Assembly: GCA_011037195.1 (NCBI GenBank) | Contig: JAAEAF010003519.1 | Coordinates: 1 to 64,000 of the forward strand | Length of the DNA: 64,000 nt | From: Triatoma infestans | Taxonomy: Eukaryota > Arthropoda > Insecta > Hemiptera > Reduviidae | Direction: 5' to 3' | Part shown: piece after piece, positions 11,375-23,139 of the stretch | How the letters are laid out: the number at the start of each line of letters is the position of its first letter | How positions within the stretch are numbered: the first letter of the stretch is position 1 | The notes under the pieces: model-generated | Seen by the model: only the letters and a program-made list of their open reading frames with translations | Databases searched by the model: none | What the model was told of the DNA's origin: nothing | Translations under genes and position numbers: made by a program

Positions 11375-12944
11375 TTTTATTATTATATGAAAAGGAAATA
11401 TCGAGGGCAATCGCTTTTAATATTTTAAAATGGATAAAGCTTTGGAATTACCGAAATTAGAGTAATTTATTTTTACATAGTTCAGGATTCACTCTATGTC
11501 TAATGCTACAAAAAACTCCGAGTAGTTTTGTGACTTCATTATTCTTCTTTTGATAAACATTTCATTTCTATGTTATTGTTATTATTATAAAACCTTGCTA
11601 TAGTTTAGAAATTGCTAATTAATAAGATAAATAGGCAAACAATTGAAATAAACTATTTTTACGATAGCAGGATGAGTAATGAAATGTAGAAACCAGGTTC
11701 GCACAAAGCGATGAATCAGTTGGCTTTATGGATAATCAATATGATACATGTCACAGTGACAAGGACAATGTTTCTGTTTTCTGTAGTTTGTTGAAGTAGT
11801 TTGATTTTCAGCGCTGGATAGCACCTGAAATTATGTCAGACTTAACTCTTCCTTCTATCCTCATATTTCTGGCCGTTTCTGGAATTCTTCCAACTTCAAA
11901 GTAATTTGGATGGGCAGTCTAGGAGTGCTAGATTTTTCACCTATCCCTATGATATATCCAATACTGGTCAAGAATATGGAAAAGAAGCAACCTATGATAT
12001 AACATTTCTCATAACTATATAATTTTTGGAATATATAGAATTCGCTGCATTAATTTTTTAGAAAACTATTTAAACTTCATTAAAAAACAAAATATTTCTT
12101 TATTATTAAGAAATGTTGTTATATTACAGTAAGGTAACGTTTTAGAGAGGTCGTTGAAATTACAAAATAATCTGCAGTCAGTAATTTAACCGTTCAAAAT
12201 GGGCCAAGGAAGGAGTATCTCATTATTTTGAAGTTATACATGGGTGGTGGCACATGGAAACATTTATGAAAATTAGCTCCCTTTTACGTGAGTGTTTCTT
12301 TATTTTTTTTTTGTTTTTTTTTTTTATGAGCGTAATGAGTAATTTCATTCCAATTAAATAGCTGACGTTGGAATTTTTGTCAAAAGTTTTCTGTTATAAA
12401 AGCATTGAAGGTTAACTGTGCATTTATTTTTTATTTTTTTTTGTTACTCTTTACGTTTACTTTAATAGTCCAATTTTTCATAATTTCTTTTCCTTTATTA
12501 TTTGTTCAATTACTTACAAAGTGAAGAATTATTTAAGTATAGTTAATGAAATATAACGGCTTTAACCAAAAATGGAAACTGTGCAAAAATGCGGCTGTAA
12601 AGTTGTAATATTCGAATGCCAGTTATAAATAGTAAACAAATATTTCATTCTGTAATAAACATGAGATCTGATAAAAATAAAGATTTAATTTTGTTTTATG
12701 ATAATTTCCTTCCTTGAAACTGTTTACTTTTTTTTTCTATTGTAAGTGAAATACTAGGTTTAAGGCAATAACTTCCAGAAATAATTTCCTTGCATCTATC
12801 TAAAGGCTTGTTTTTATGATAAAATTAGCTGGGACCTCAAATTTGATGCTTATACTATTTGGATTTTTTAACAATTCGCTTAAAATCTTTTAATTTCTTT
12901 GCATTTTTTTTTTTTTTTAAACCATTGTTATTTATTATAATGAA
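11375..12944. other. AT-rich stretch, nothing recognised
   Basis: T-homopolymers near 12302-12325 and 12427-12440. No conserved frame, RNA gene or repeat family identified. Confidence 0.55.
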
Positions 12945-13145
12945 TGTGAGAAGAAGTGAATTAATTTAGGAATAAGATAGAAATAAACTAGATGATATAC
13001 TGAACACTGTATAATAAATAGAAAAACAAACTGCGAAGACATTACACTGTGAATAGAAGTTAGTGAATAAGGTAGCGAGAGACAGTAGTTTTCTACAAGT
13101 GAAGTTGGTTATAAACATGACAGAGTGAGGTTAGGTGGGAAATTT
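12945..13145 (-). mobile_element. LTR family B, partial copy
   Basis: TGTGAGAAGAAGTGAATT, then GAACACTGTATAATAAATAG and GAAGTTAGTGAATAAGGTAGCG match the 3' part of the family as found at 31119-31260. The rest is missing. The following 350 bases are unassigned. Confidence 0.5.
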
Positions 13146-13494
13146 AAAAAGATCGACAAGTATTTTCGATAAAAAAGAAATTGTAGCTGATAGTTTTGCC
13201 AGTCAAGTTTCTATTGACTCGATTGTCTTGATCTACTTGTGCTTATCTTCGATTTTATTGCAATCTTGATAAGAAAGATATAATTACAAGAAATTTGAGC
13301 ATATTATCAAAAGGACTTCCAATTTTTATCTATTGTGTTTACGTAAACGGGGGACCTTGTGTATAGCGCTGACCTAAGCGAGAAATCCATCTCGTCTGCA
13401 CTTAGCCTTTGCATCTGTCTTTTCCTAAGTGTCCAGATTTCGCTTCCATACAGCAATATACTGAAATGTAATTCGTGATGTTGTATTGTATGTT

Positions 13495-14073
13495 TGTAGT
13501 AGCACGAGCGGCTTAGTAAAAGGGCTTGTAAGTATATATGTTTAAGAGAGAAGTATTAGTAATAACAAACTAGTCACCACTGCTAACAATAAATATATTC
13601 TATTAAAATAATAACTACAAGTTATTTGCAAAGGCTTTTTCTAGCTTATTATGCACTGGTGCTGTAGAGAGCGAAAAACAAGTGTTCTGCTTCTGAGTGT
13701 CTACAACCAACTGTCTTAATAAATGATCTAGAATAAACGCGAATCTCTATCACTGGCATGGGTTTAAGAGAGCGATTCCAGAAGCAAGTGTTCTGGCTTG
13801 GGAAGCAGAATGCCAACTGTTCTTGTTTGAAAGCAGAGTGCATACGGTCCGAAGGAATGCCTTTCTTTACAAAACAGTTGGCCAAGTGGCATTGTATTAA
13901 TTTAACAGATTCTAGTGCCTTTGTTTCCCTAATAGCAATGGCCCCAAATTACAGTACCTTTTCACTGCACTAAGATACATTTAAAATATTAACAAAATTC
14001 TATTTTTCATACTATAAAATATTCTAAACTATTTTTCAAAACTATTATTTTAGCATTTCTTTCTTCCACTACA
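13495..14073 (+). mobile_element. LTR-like repeat D, copy 1
   Basis: Begins TGTAGTAGCACGAGCGG and ends TTCTTCCACTACA, so the ends are short inverted repeats of TG...CA type (TGTAGTGG/CCACTACA in consensus). Internal marks shared with 18865-19315 and 32225-33423 include AAGAGAGAAGTATTAGTAAT, GAGAGCGATTCCAGAAGC, CAAGTGTTCTGGCTT and CAAATTACAGTACCTTTTC. Coding potential absent. No clear target duplication. Confidence 0.6.
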
Positions 14074-15480
14074 ACACTCTGATTAAATATAAATACTTGA
14101 TAAAATAAATGGACTAAAAGTTGTTAAAATCTTTTATGGCAATGGTAATATGTGGACAGTGATACTGTCCATAGGAGTAGAACGCCTTTAATTTCCTGGG
14201 CAGTGAAATTGGCCTTAACAGTACAAAGGGAATATTCACAATTAACTTCAGTTTAATAAAAAATCATAGGCAAGAGTGCAAATACTCGTAAAATCTTTCG
14301 TTGTTGTTATTATTATTATTCTAGACAAATCTCAGTCTTTATGAAGGAGAATTCAGGAAACGGATTACTATTGGAAATTATACCATCGTGGTCCTATCAA
14401 CCCTCTGGTGATATTTTAGTTTCACTATTCTTGTTGAAAAGGTGTTTTCTAAAAATAAAAATAAAAAGTTTAAAAAAAAACAATCTAATGTTATTAATAA
14501 TAACTATAAAATAATTGGTTTATAAAAAATATATAATATATATTGGCAATTTAATAATAGGCATCTAATTAAAAATTCTTTTCATCCCACATATTACTGC
14601 TTTCTTCCCACAATATATGTGGGTTCAGCTCTCCATTAATTAAGAAGTTAATTTATTTATAACTATTATTATAATAAAGATTATATATTTTTATCTAACG
14701 TCAATATTTATTATTATGAATACATTGTTTGTTTTTTTTTTTATATGATTATTATATTTGAAATGATTTCTATTGTTTGTTTTTTTATTGGTTTTATATC
14801 TTGCGATGATCTGATTGGGTTTTATGTCTTTATTTAATGGATGAAAATATTATTATGTCTATATTAATATTGTCCTAACCTATGAGTGTAACACAAATTA
14901 CGCTTCATATCTTAATTAAATATTTTAATTTTAATTGATCTATAAATAATTTATTAACTTTTTTTAGCAAAAGCAGTATATGTATGGTTCCATATGTCAG
15001 ATTTTACTGAGTATGTATGTATGTATGTACTGAGATGATGTATGTATGTACTTATCAACGGATAGTGTTCAGGCACGCATTAACTTTCTCTGGATGATCG
15101 CGTCACAGACTATCAAGAGATATATTAAGATTCCTGCATAACTTCAATGGAATCTACACGCGCCGGGTCTTGTTTTTTTTCTCAACGTAGTAGCCCTCCA
15201 CAGACCAAGTTTATTCTACGTGCTCCCTTTAAAGATTGCACGTATTTCTAGTGCTTGAAACAATTACAAAAATCCGAGTCTTGTTTAGAAAGCGGACGTG
15301 TTTTTTTTTAATTTTTGATTCTCTATATTTTAGTACTAGTACCCAAATAAACTAAAAAGTACAATATTATTTGCTCGAATAAGTCCCTTCCAGCATATCG
15401 TTCGCGCCTTTACAAATTCACATAGATATCCAGTATAACATTGTCAAATGGAGTTAGGGAAACGGTATATCAACTATTTA
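14074..15480. other. AT-rich stretch with (TATG)n
   Basis: GTATGTATG-type tandem repeats at 15013-15053. No gene or known element recognised. Confidence 0.55.
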
Positions 15481-16020
15481 TGTCAATGTCCCCGTTTCGC
15501 TGGTATTAGATTTCGCGTATTTGGGAGGGCATCACTCTCGCAGGAGACTGCCTGGAAGGGTTGGAGTTGAAAGATGTATTAGGATACTGTAGACAAACCG
15601 GTAGATTACCGGGGGAGATAAATTAGGTTGATAAATTGGAGGGACAAAAGCCACATAGCTTAGGTCCCGCGCCAGGGGCACCCAGTTATAATAATAAAAA
15701 CATTATCTAAAGTACAAGTGGCGTCTGAACAAGACACCAGGCTCTATTCCTTCTAGGTCCAACTTCTTCCAGAGCCGCCTGAACCTACAATGTCCCAAAG
15801 AGAAAAATTGGAGCCTATTGGAGCCCACCAGGCTGAGAGCATCTTCAGATCTTTTGTTCATACTGGCCATAACGGCCCAGAAGATTCTTAGCCTAGCCTC
15901 AGTCCTGGGAATAGTTCTCCAGAACAATGCCATTGAATAGCTCCTCGTTTCTAAGCTCTTCCTGAAGAGCCTAGGCGATTTTCCCAAAAAAAAAACGGTG
16001 TAGGCCTCATAAGCTGTTGC
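15480..16020. other. GC-richer fragment, probably an old mobile element
   Basis: 15500-15690 ends in GTCCCGCGCCAGGGGCACC followed by an ATAATAATAA tail, resembling a LINE 3' end on the plus strand. 15703-15987 keeps a 94-codon minus frame rich in Arg and Leu that I cannot place. Composition stands out from the flanks. Family not identified. Confidence 0.35.
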
Positions 16021-16990
16021 CTTCTTGAATTAAACTTCTTGAGAAATACAAGTGCGTCATGCTCTTAAACCAATATTATGTCTCTATTCAATATATGTAT
16101 TTTTCTATTTATTTATTTATTTAGTGCTTATGGTTATTTAAAAAAATTATATAACTATAAAAAACTACATTTTTTTTTTTTTTTATAGTTATTACTATAT
16201 AAATAAATCAGAATAATGGATGTTTAAATGTGTAACTTGCCGGAGGTAACAGTCGTGATTGCTATTACACTTCGGTATCTTAGTTGATAATTTCTGCCTG
16301 TGAGTATAGCAGATAACCCACTATTAACTAATTACCTAATCGTGCTGCCATAGTAACAAAGTAAATTTTCCAACAAAAGTAACCTATAATTCTTGCTTTT
16401 TTGTATTATTTCTTTTTAGACAAATAGCAATACTTCAATAACAGTACTATACCTTTCCAATATAGTTGATTATTAGAGAACGGTATATATACATATTCAT
16501 GTAGAAAGATATTTTTTGATTTACAATGGTGTTTACATAAACTGGACACTGCCAGTTTGTAGTTATTACACAAGATAAAAATAAATATAAATAACAAAAA
16601 AAAAAATAAAGAAATATGTAATATACTTACAATTTACGCTAGCACACTTAATATACGTATACCGGCTTACATGAATGTAAGTAATATCGTAGCAAGGACT
16701 CCTATCATGCCTTCTATTATATATATATATATATGTATGTATATAAAAGTTTAGTTTTAATTTTATGACAAATTAGATTACCTTATTGTAAATTATGATT
16801 TCTTAAAACTATATACATATATATTATAAATTTCATTATTTTATTTTAATAAACTCATTATTTATAAAAAAAACTCGAAAATATTCTCTTTTTAAATCTA
16901 CTTTCATTTTTTTTATATATTTATATTTATAAAATTACTTAAGAAATTATCGAATTACACTTCATGATATATTTCTATATATATTTTATA
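16021..16990. other. AT-rich stretch, nothing recognised
   Basis: Contains (AT)n near 16713-16745 and T/A homopolymers. No gene signal. Confidence 0.55.
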
Positions 16991-16997
16991 ATATCAG

Positions 16998-17090
16998 ATA
17001 TTTTTTCCGGTTAGCCTGTTTCATTTTGTAATCATCGACCGGTTTGGGCCGCATCGCTAAACATCAGGATGTCCTTGGTAGTACAAAATT
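16998..17090 (-). mobile_element. Penelope-like terminal fragment with decayed hammerhead-like motif
   Basis: On the minus strand: CATC, CTGATGT, then AAACCGGTC and GATG, followed by ACAAAATGAAACAGGCTA, which matches the plus arms at 56018 and 56499. The stem II region is altered, so this copy is degenerate. Confidence 0.5.
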
Positions 17091-17296
17091 ATTTTTAAAT
17101 TTGGCTAGATATACAAAAACAAATTAAAATTTACAGATTAAATAAACAAAAACTACTGGTATCTTATAGTTGAATAAAGTAATAGTTATAAGTTGTCCTA
17201 TTTCTATTTACAAATTTGTATTACTAATATTTTTGTCATTCAAAGCCCTAGTGGATCCATAACCTCAGCAAAAATCTAATGTGAAGCAACCCACAA

Positions 17297-18406
17297 GCCT
17301 TTTTTACTCTTAAAATTATGTCAAATGAAACTATAAGAATTGCTATTAAGATAAAGTCTTGTGACTTGCAAGTATCCACACCAATGTTTTGGTTCTCTTA
17401 TTACTTTCTCTTACTCCTAGTAAGAGGAAGTATTGTAATCGTGTCAAATTTTCGATATCGAGTTTTCACCGGAAATATCCGTTTTAAGGTCCCCTGAGAC
17501 CAAAAAAGTGATTTCTAGTAAATGGTCTGTGTGTGTGTGTATGTGAACAGCATAGCTCAAAAAAGAAAAACATTAGAAAGTTGAAACTTGATATTACGTT
17601 TAGTTACCACCATGAGATCTGACGGTGCCGTTATCTGTCAAAATTCCTCAACCAGAAGTACCATATTACTAGTTTTTTTTTTTTTACGTTTTTGTGATTT
17701 TTCTCAAAAATGGCTCCGAAGATTTTCTTCAAATTTCATACATCATCTATACTTACAAAAGAGCTACAACTTTTATTTAAAACATTTCTCTGGAAAAATT
17801 CATTAAAGGGCAGTTATGAGGGAAGGGTTGGGGTTAGGTTTTCACCTAAAGTGCTATTTCAGTTTATTAGACAGTTCTGTCATCTAAATAATGTTAATTA
17901 GAATTAAATATGTTGAAATTCCGAGTTTGAAAAAAAAAATCGGATAACCGGAAGTGCGTTTACTTTATCACTTTATTAAATAATTTGTTTTCACGTTTTT
18001 CGCACTTTTCTCAAAAATAGCTCCGACGCTTTTCTTGAAACATCTAATATAAACTAAACATACAATGATCTACAACTTTTATTTAAAACATTTCTCTGGG
18101 AAAATTTATTTAAGAGCACTTTTAGGGGAGAGGGTGGGGTTATGTTTTCAACTAAAATGCTATCATAGTTGATTATATACAATTCTATCATCCAAAGAAA
18201 ATTAATTAGAAATAAATAGATGGCCAAAAATTCGGGTAAATTCAAAGAAATTAGTAAACCGGAAGTGCGCTTTTACTGAACAGTTTTCGACGAATTTCAT
18301 TAAATTTATTACACAAACTATAAAAATTTGTCAATTATAATTTTGAGAACTGGAGTAAGAGAAAGTTGTGTAAGTGTTTCACACCAGATTTTTTTTTCTT
18401 ATGCAG
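17297..18406 (+). repeat. Repeat A, copy 2 (plus, near full length)
   Basis: Carries the 5' mark ACTTTCTCTTACTCC (17403-17417) followed by AGTAAGAGGAAGTATTG, and the 3' mark GGAGTAAGAGAAAGT (18352-18366) followed by TGTTTCACACCAGA. These two marks are exact 15-bp inverted repeats. Inside are two diverged sub-units, each with CTCCGA, a CTACAACTTTTATTTAAA block, a G-rich segment and CCGGAAGTGCG. Just upstream (17320-17392) lies what looks like the 3' end of another unit, and the same junction recurs at 23868-23962. No coding frame. Confidence 0.65.
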
Positions 18407-18864
18407 TTTCTCAAGTTATAAATTGACCAACTTTTTTAAAATTCGAAATTTTTTTCTAAACATTTTTGTTTCTTTAATTCCCCACCAGGTGATGGATTTA
18501 AATTTTAATTTGTTAATAATAAATTTTATTTGAAATCTTTAATAGTGTAATGAACATCTTTTCTCCACCAAATTGTATTTAAAATCAATTTCTTTCTTTA
18601 TACTTTTCGATAGTAAGTTTTACAAAAAAAAAATCAGGTATTTGAGGTCACAATAGATTCAAAAAGTTGTTTTTAACAAATCGACTTTGTATATTCGTTT
18701 GTGATTTATTCCAAAATTAGCAAATCTTTGGAAACTCAAACTTGATCCTCCCTTTTTGTGTCACTAGTGGATCATACCACTAAGGATGTTAGTCGAACTC
18801 TCTCAACTAGAAGTGCAAATTTACTGAAAATTAGCTTTTTAAGTTTTCACAATTTTATCGAAAT

Positions 18865-19315
18865 TGTAGTGGAAGAAAGAAATGAAAGAAAATAATAGTT
18901 TAGAATATTTTAAAGTATTTTAGTGCAGTGAAAAGAGTCAGGTACTGTAATTTAAGGTCATTGCTATAAGGGGAGACAAAGGCACAAGAATCCGTTAAAT
19001 TAATACAATGCCACTTGGCCAATTGTTTTGTAAGAGAAGGCATTCTTTCGGACAGTCTGCATTCGGCTTTCAAAGCCAGAACACTTGCTTCAGGAAACGC
19101 TCTCTTAAACTCAATGCCAGTGATAGTGATTTGCCTTTATTCTATATAAACATCCGATTTATTAAGATATAGTTGTGATATTCAAATACTTAAATTTGCT
19201 TAGAGAATAATATATTTATTTTAAAAACAGTGGTGAGCTCTTGATTATTTCTAATACTTCTCTCTTAAACATATATACTTACAAGCCTTTATACAAAACC
19301 GCTCAAGCCACTACA
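18865..19315 (-). mobile_element. LTR-like repeat D, copy 2
   Basis: Reverse complement of copy 1: begins TGTAGTGGAAGAAAG and ends CAAGCCACTACA. Flanks AAAT (18861-18864) and AACT (19316-19319) differ at one base and may be a decayed 4-bp target duplication. Confidence 0.6.
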
Positions 19316-19769
19316 AACTACAGCAACACATCACACCAATAACATTTCAAAATGTATGCACAGTTTCTTTATCTACCCTGCATTTCTCTACTATTTCAAT
19401 CATTGTTGAGGTTGAATAAATGGTGCCCGATATAGATATACAATGTAGTCTCAATTTAAGGTAATCCCACTTTTCTATTGTTTCTCTGATCTATGTTAGC
19501 TATAATTTCAACCATTTATTCAGTATAATTGAAAAAATTCCATCATGAAAAATTGTAGGTAAATTGTAAGTTTTAACTTGATTTATTTATTTAATTTTAA
19601 AAGAATACCTGCTAGCTGTTACATTGACTGTGTAAATTATGAACGTAGATATTATTTTCCTTTCCTAAAGTGATTTTCTTGGAATATTGAGTGTTATCTT
19701 TGATGGCGCCTCGATTGTAATTTTTACCTCAGTTATAGCAATATAGTGAAACTACCCAGTAGAGGAGAA

Positions 19770-20015
19770 TAGTAATGGGGAAAACAACCATAAAGGGAGC
19801 ACATAGCATGTTGTTATGAGTTTGTAAGAAGGGTGGACGGACGTTCAGTACTAATCAGAACTACCAGCTAGTCAGCCCACCTCTACAGTCTATAGAGCCG
19901 CCCCCGGGGCCATACAAGCTTCTAGTACACAATCTAAATGTCACGAGGCGTAGCAGCCCAAGCGTATCCTCTATACCGTAATTAGGACCCGCTAAAACCC
20001 TCCCACCTATACAAT
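19770..20015. other. GC-richer unassigned fragment
   Basis: Contains CAGTCTATAGAGCCGCCCC and CACGAGGCGTAGCAGCCC. The composition suggests an LTR or other element end, but no copy was found elsewhere in the window. Confidence 0.3.
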
Positions 20016-21918
20016 CTCATTCATTCTCTTCCTTTTTATTTTTTTTTTATCTACTGTCTCAACAAGAGAGTAAGTCTTCCATTTACTTTATCTCTCTGCA
20101 ATGTCTCCTCAGTAAAACAGCATTATCAACGTGATTATATTTTTCATCAATCATCAATCCTAAAACCCATTTTAATGTATTCTCATCAATACCTTGTGGT
20201 AAAATGTGGTTGTGGTAAAATGTCTTACAAAATTACATTTTAGTAATGTTCATCAATATTAGATTTTAGAGGAGCTTTATTCTTCACTTTGTGTTTTACT
20301 AAAATTTCCTCGATGATGTAATCCAATCATCATTGACATAATATCATATTTGAAGTTCTATAATCGAAAAAGTAGATTTTTAATATTAAATTTTAATCAT
20401 TTTAGACACACATCAAACAATAAAAATCAAAAATTACAAGTCTTTAAGATTTGAGTGGCACTAAAAAAAAAATAATCTAGGTTAACCTCAAATATGATTT
20501 GAACGAATTGGAAGATATCGATGCCCGTTGTTCGATATGTTCTATACTGCGCTATTTGTTTTGAGCGATTTGTGTAAGTAAGTTCTGTACCATAAGCGGG
20601 ATAAATCTGCGATTATATTTCTCTAACAAGTCATTTGACTTTTCTATTCTTTATATTCGTGTTTAGTAGTGGAAAAAGTAAAAACGCAATTCCAAGTTAA
20701 TTAGTATTTATTATGGTCCATTTTATTACCTCGGATATCTATCGCTGGGTTTCAGTTAGTTTTTCAATATATCCGAATTTATTTTTAGATTTGAAAGATA
20801 TCCCATACTGCTACAATGGATTGTATTCTGATTTCAATAGGTTGTAAAATTATATCTATTAGAGTTTTTTTGATAGCTTAAGTGGTTTTGAAACTGTGAC
20901 TTTCAATTCTTCATGAAAAAAAAATACATTTTCCAATATTGGACGTCAAGCAGTTTTCAAGCCAATCTTTAAAGATAAATCTTCGATACATAAAAATAAT
21001 TTTATGAAAGATTCATGACGCAATTTGAATTTGAGTCAATGAATTTCGCAAGATAATATCAGTCCCCCTTCTTTTCTTTTTTTTTAATTGCAATAAATCT
21101 TTAAATTTATTTCTGACAACAGTCTATTAATATAAATAATATGGAGTAAGTAATATATATGTTAAGACGTTAATGGTGGATATATAGTTGCTACTCTACA
21201 TTTTTTTTTCAGCAAAAAACTATATAAAACTCAGACCATGTGTTTATTAATGGAAATTCCTTGTTTTAAAATCATTAACTATATAACATTTATATATTAT
21301 TAATACACATTAAAATATATAGCATATATTAATTTTATTATACTCTACTCTATTAATAATATATATATGTGTATATAGACATTTGTATTGCTCTTTATTC
21401 ATGACATAAAATCTGCCACAATGATATTTAAAAAAAAGTATTAATGTATTATTTAAATTTTTATATCGTAAAAATAATCGCAGTAATAATAATAATATAG
21501 ATACTAGTACTTTTTAAACTAAAAGATCGTTAATAAAGTTATAACTAATATAACTATTAAAAGAATATGTAAATCAGAAGACTTTTTTAAAATTAAATTT
21601 TGTTAATTAATGGAAATTTAGTTTATTGATTTACGTATTTTATGGTATCATTCTATTAATACTCTTTGTTCCCAGATAGAGATAAACTTGCAACCAGCTT
21701 AAGAAATTCCCTTAAGAACTATTTAATCACCTAACAAATAATATCAATATCGATTCCAACATTAAAGAAATTCATTTTAGCTTTTTTTCAAGAAAATTGC
21801 AAAAATCTTAGAAGTCTAATCTATAAAGTTGCAACTTCCGATTAACCTATATTCTATAGATTTGGAATTCTAGTAATTTTTGTACAAATTCTTCAATATT
21901 ATATAGATCGTAGAACAT
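20016..21918. other. AT-rich stretch, no gene recognised
   Basis: A/T tracts and short TA repeats throughout. No coding frame, RNA gene or known repeat identified. Confidence 0.55.
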
Positions 21919-22033
21919 TATTATTATTAGTATTATTATTTTAATTATTATTATATTATTATTATATATTATTTATTATTATTATTTATTATTTTATTAT
22001 TATATTATTATTATTATTATTATTATTATATTA

Positions 22034-22075
<42 letters not shown>

Positions 22076-22078
22076 TGT
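21919..22078. repeat. Expanded (TTA)n microsatellite, tail of a LINE
   Basis: About 150 bases of TTA repeats with occasional TA or TTTA slips. It directly abuts the 3' end of the minus-strand I-type LINE, so it is that element's (TAA)n tail, much longer than the tail of the copy at 33334-33350. Confidence 0.85.
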
Positions 22079-22975
22079 CCTGTGGGGAGGGACCAAAAAC
22101 CTCGCTATCCAAAGCCCCACTGGGCCCATATATTTACCCCAAGAAAAACAAACAACAAACCGGTTCTAGAAGAAATATCCAGACCCGGGTCTAATCCATG
22201 TAAGATTCACTGCAGGCCGAACAAATCGGACAATAACCTTAAGGGGAAATAGCCTAAGCTCTTCCACAGACATTGTGTTCCGATCAAAGGTCCTGAATCT
22301 AATTTCCACACAACCCAGGCAATCTGTCATAAGATGGATGGATGTTTCCTCCTCTGCCTCAGAGACTTTACAAAATGGATCCGGCATGAACCCCATTGCG
22401 TAGAGATGTCTCCTTAAACCACAATGTCCAGTAAGTGATACAACTAGATGTCTGAGAGATCTCCATGAAAAACACAGCAACGTCTCATTAATAGCCCCTT
22501 TCTGGGCCCACAATGAGCCATTTTGCACTGTGGACAACCAATTGTGTTCATCCATAAGGATGAATACTGTAAAGCTGACCATGACTGGAAGGAAGCCTGA
22601 CAGACATGTGCCAGAAGACACGGCAAGGGAGAGGGCGTCTAATTTGGCAAATCTATCCACTTCCTCATTCCTAAAAATTCCCATATGACCTCGTATCCAG
22701 ACTAGAAGCGCATTCTTCAGAGAAGAAAGGACTCTTCCAGTTTTTTAGAACATTCTAACACCAACCCAGAAATGAAGAAACATGAATTCAGCGCCTTCAG
22801 CGCAGCTTGGCTGTCTGAGCAGATACAAACATCTTTTAAGTTAGTGTTACGTACCCTCTCATCCAAGAAACTACAAAGAATAGGATAAACCTCAGTCTGG
22901 AAGGCTGTGATCCATTCACCAAGAGATACATCCTTAGAGAACTTTATATTGTACTGAGTGGAATTTTAAAGTAAA
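22079..22975 (-). pseudogene. I-type LINE with RNase H domain, 5'-truncated and frameshifted
   Basis: Minus strand, from 22975 downwards. RNase H motifs are read first: WITAFQTEVYPIL near 22910, then VCICSDSQAALKAL near 22835 (the DSQAAL catalytic block). After a frameshift comes a 172-codon frame (22684-22166): MGIFRNEEVDRFAKL (end of RNase H), SLTGHCGLRRHLYAMG, a C-x-EAEEETSIHLMTDC zinc-knuckle-like region and FRTFDRNTMSVEEL. The 3' UTR contains the complement of CCTCGCTATCCAAAGCC and then the (TAA)n tail. RNase H plus a TAA tail points to the I clade. Too broken to be active. Confidence 0.8.
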
Positions 22976-23139
22976 ACTTATCGTTATGTTGCTGTTCCCC
23001 CCCAGAAACCCAAAAAATCATTTTTTTTTTTTTTAAATTACTAATAAAAGTGATAAGCATTTATATGTCTAGCATTATAATATATAAAGTATAAAGAAAA
23101 TCACAAAATGGTGGGGGAAAAAAAAATCATTTAGTAAAG

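Noticed and set aside
13649..13973. Two overlapping frames on opposite strands
   Set aside because: They lie in the non-coding LTR-like repeat D, and the other copies do not preserve the frames.
15703..15987. 94-codon minus frame as a gene
   Set aside because: No motif recognised. The GC-rich setting and adjacent A/T-type tail suggest a decayed mobile element instead.
21919..22078. CRISPR-like or satellite array
   Set aside because: The period is three bases and it joins a LINE 3' end, so it is a microsatellite tail. No CRISPR-type repeat-spacer pattern exists anywhere in the window.
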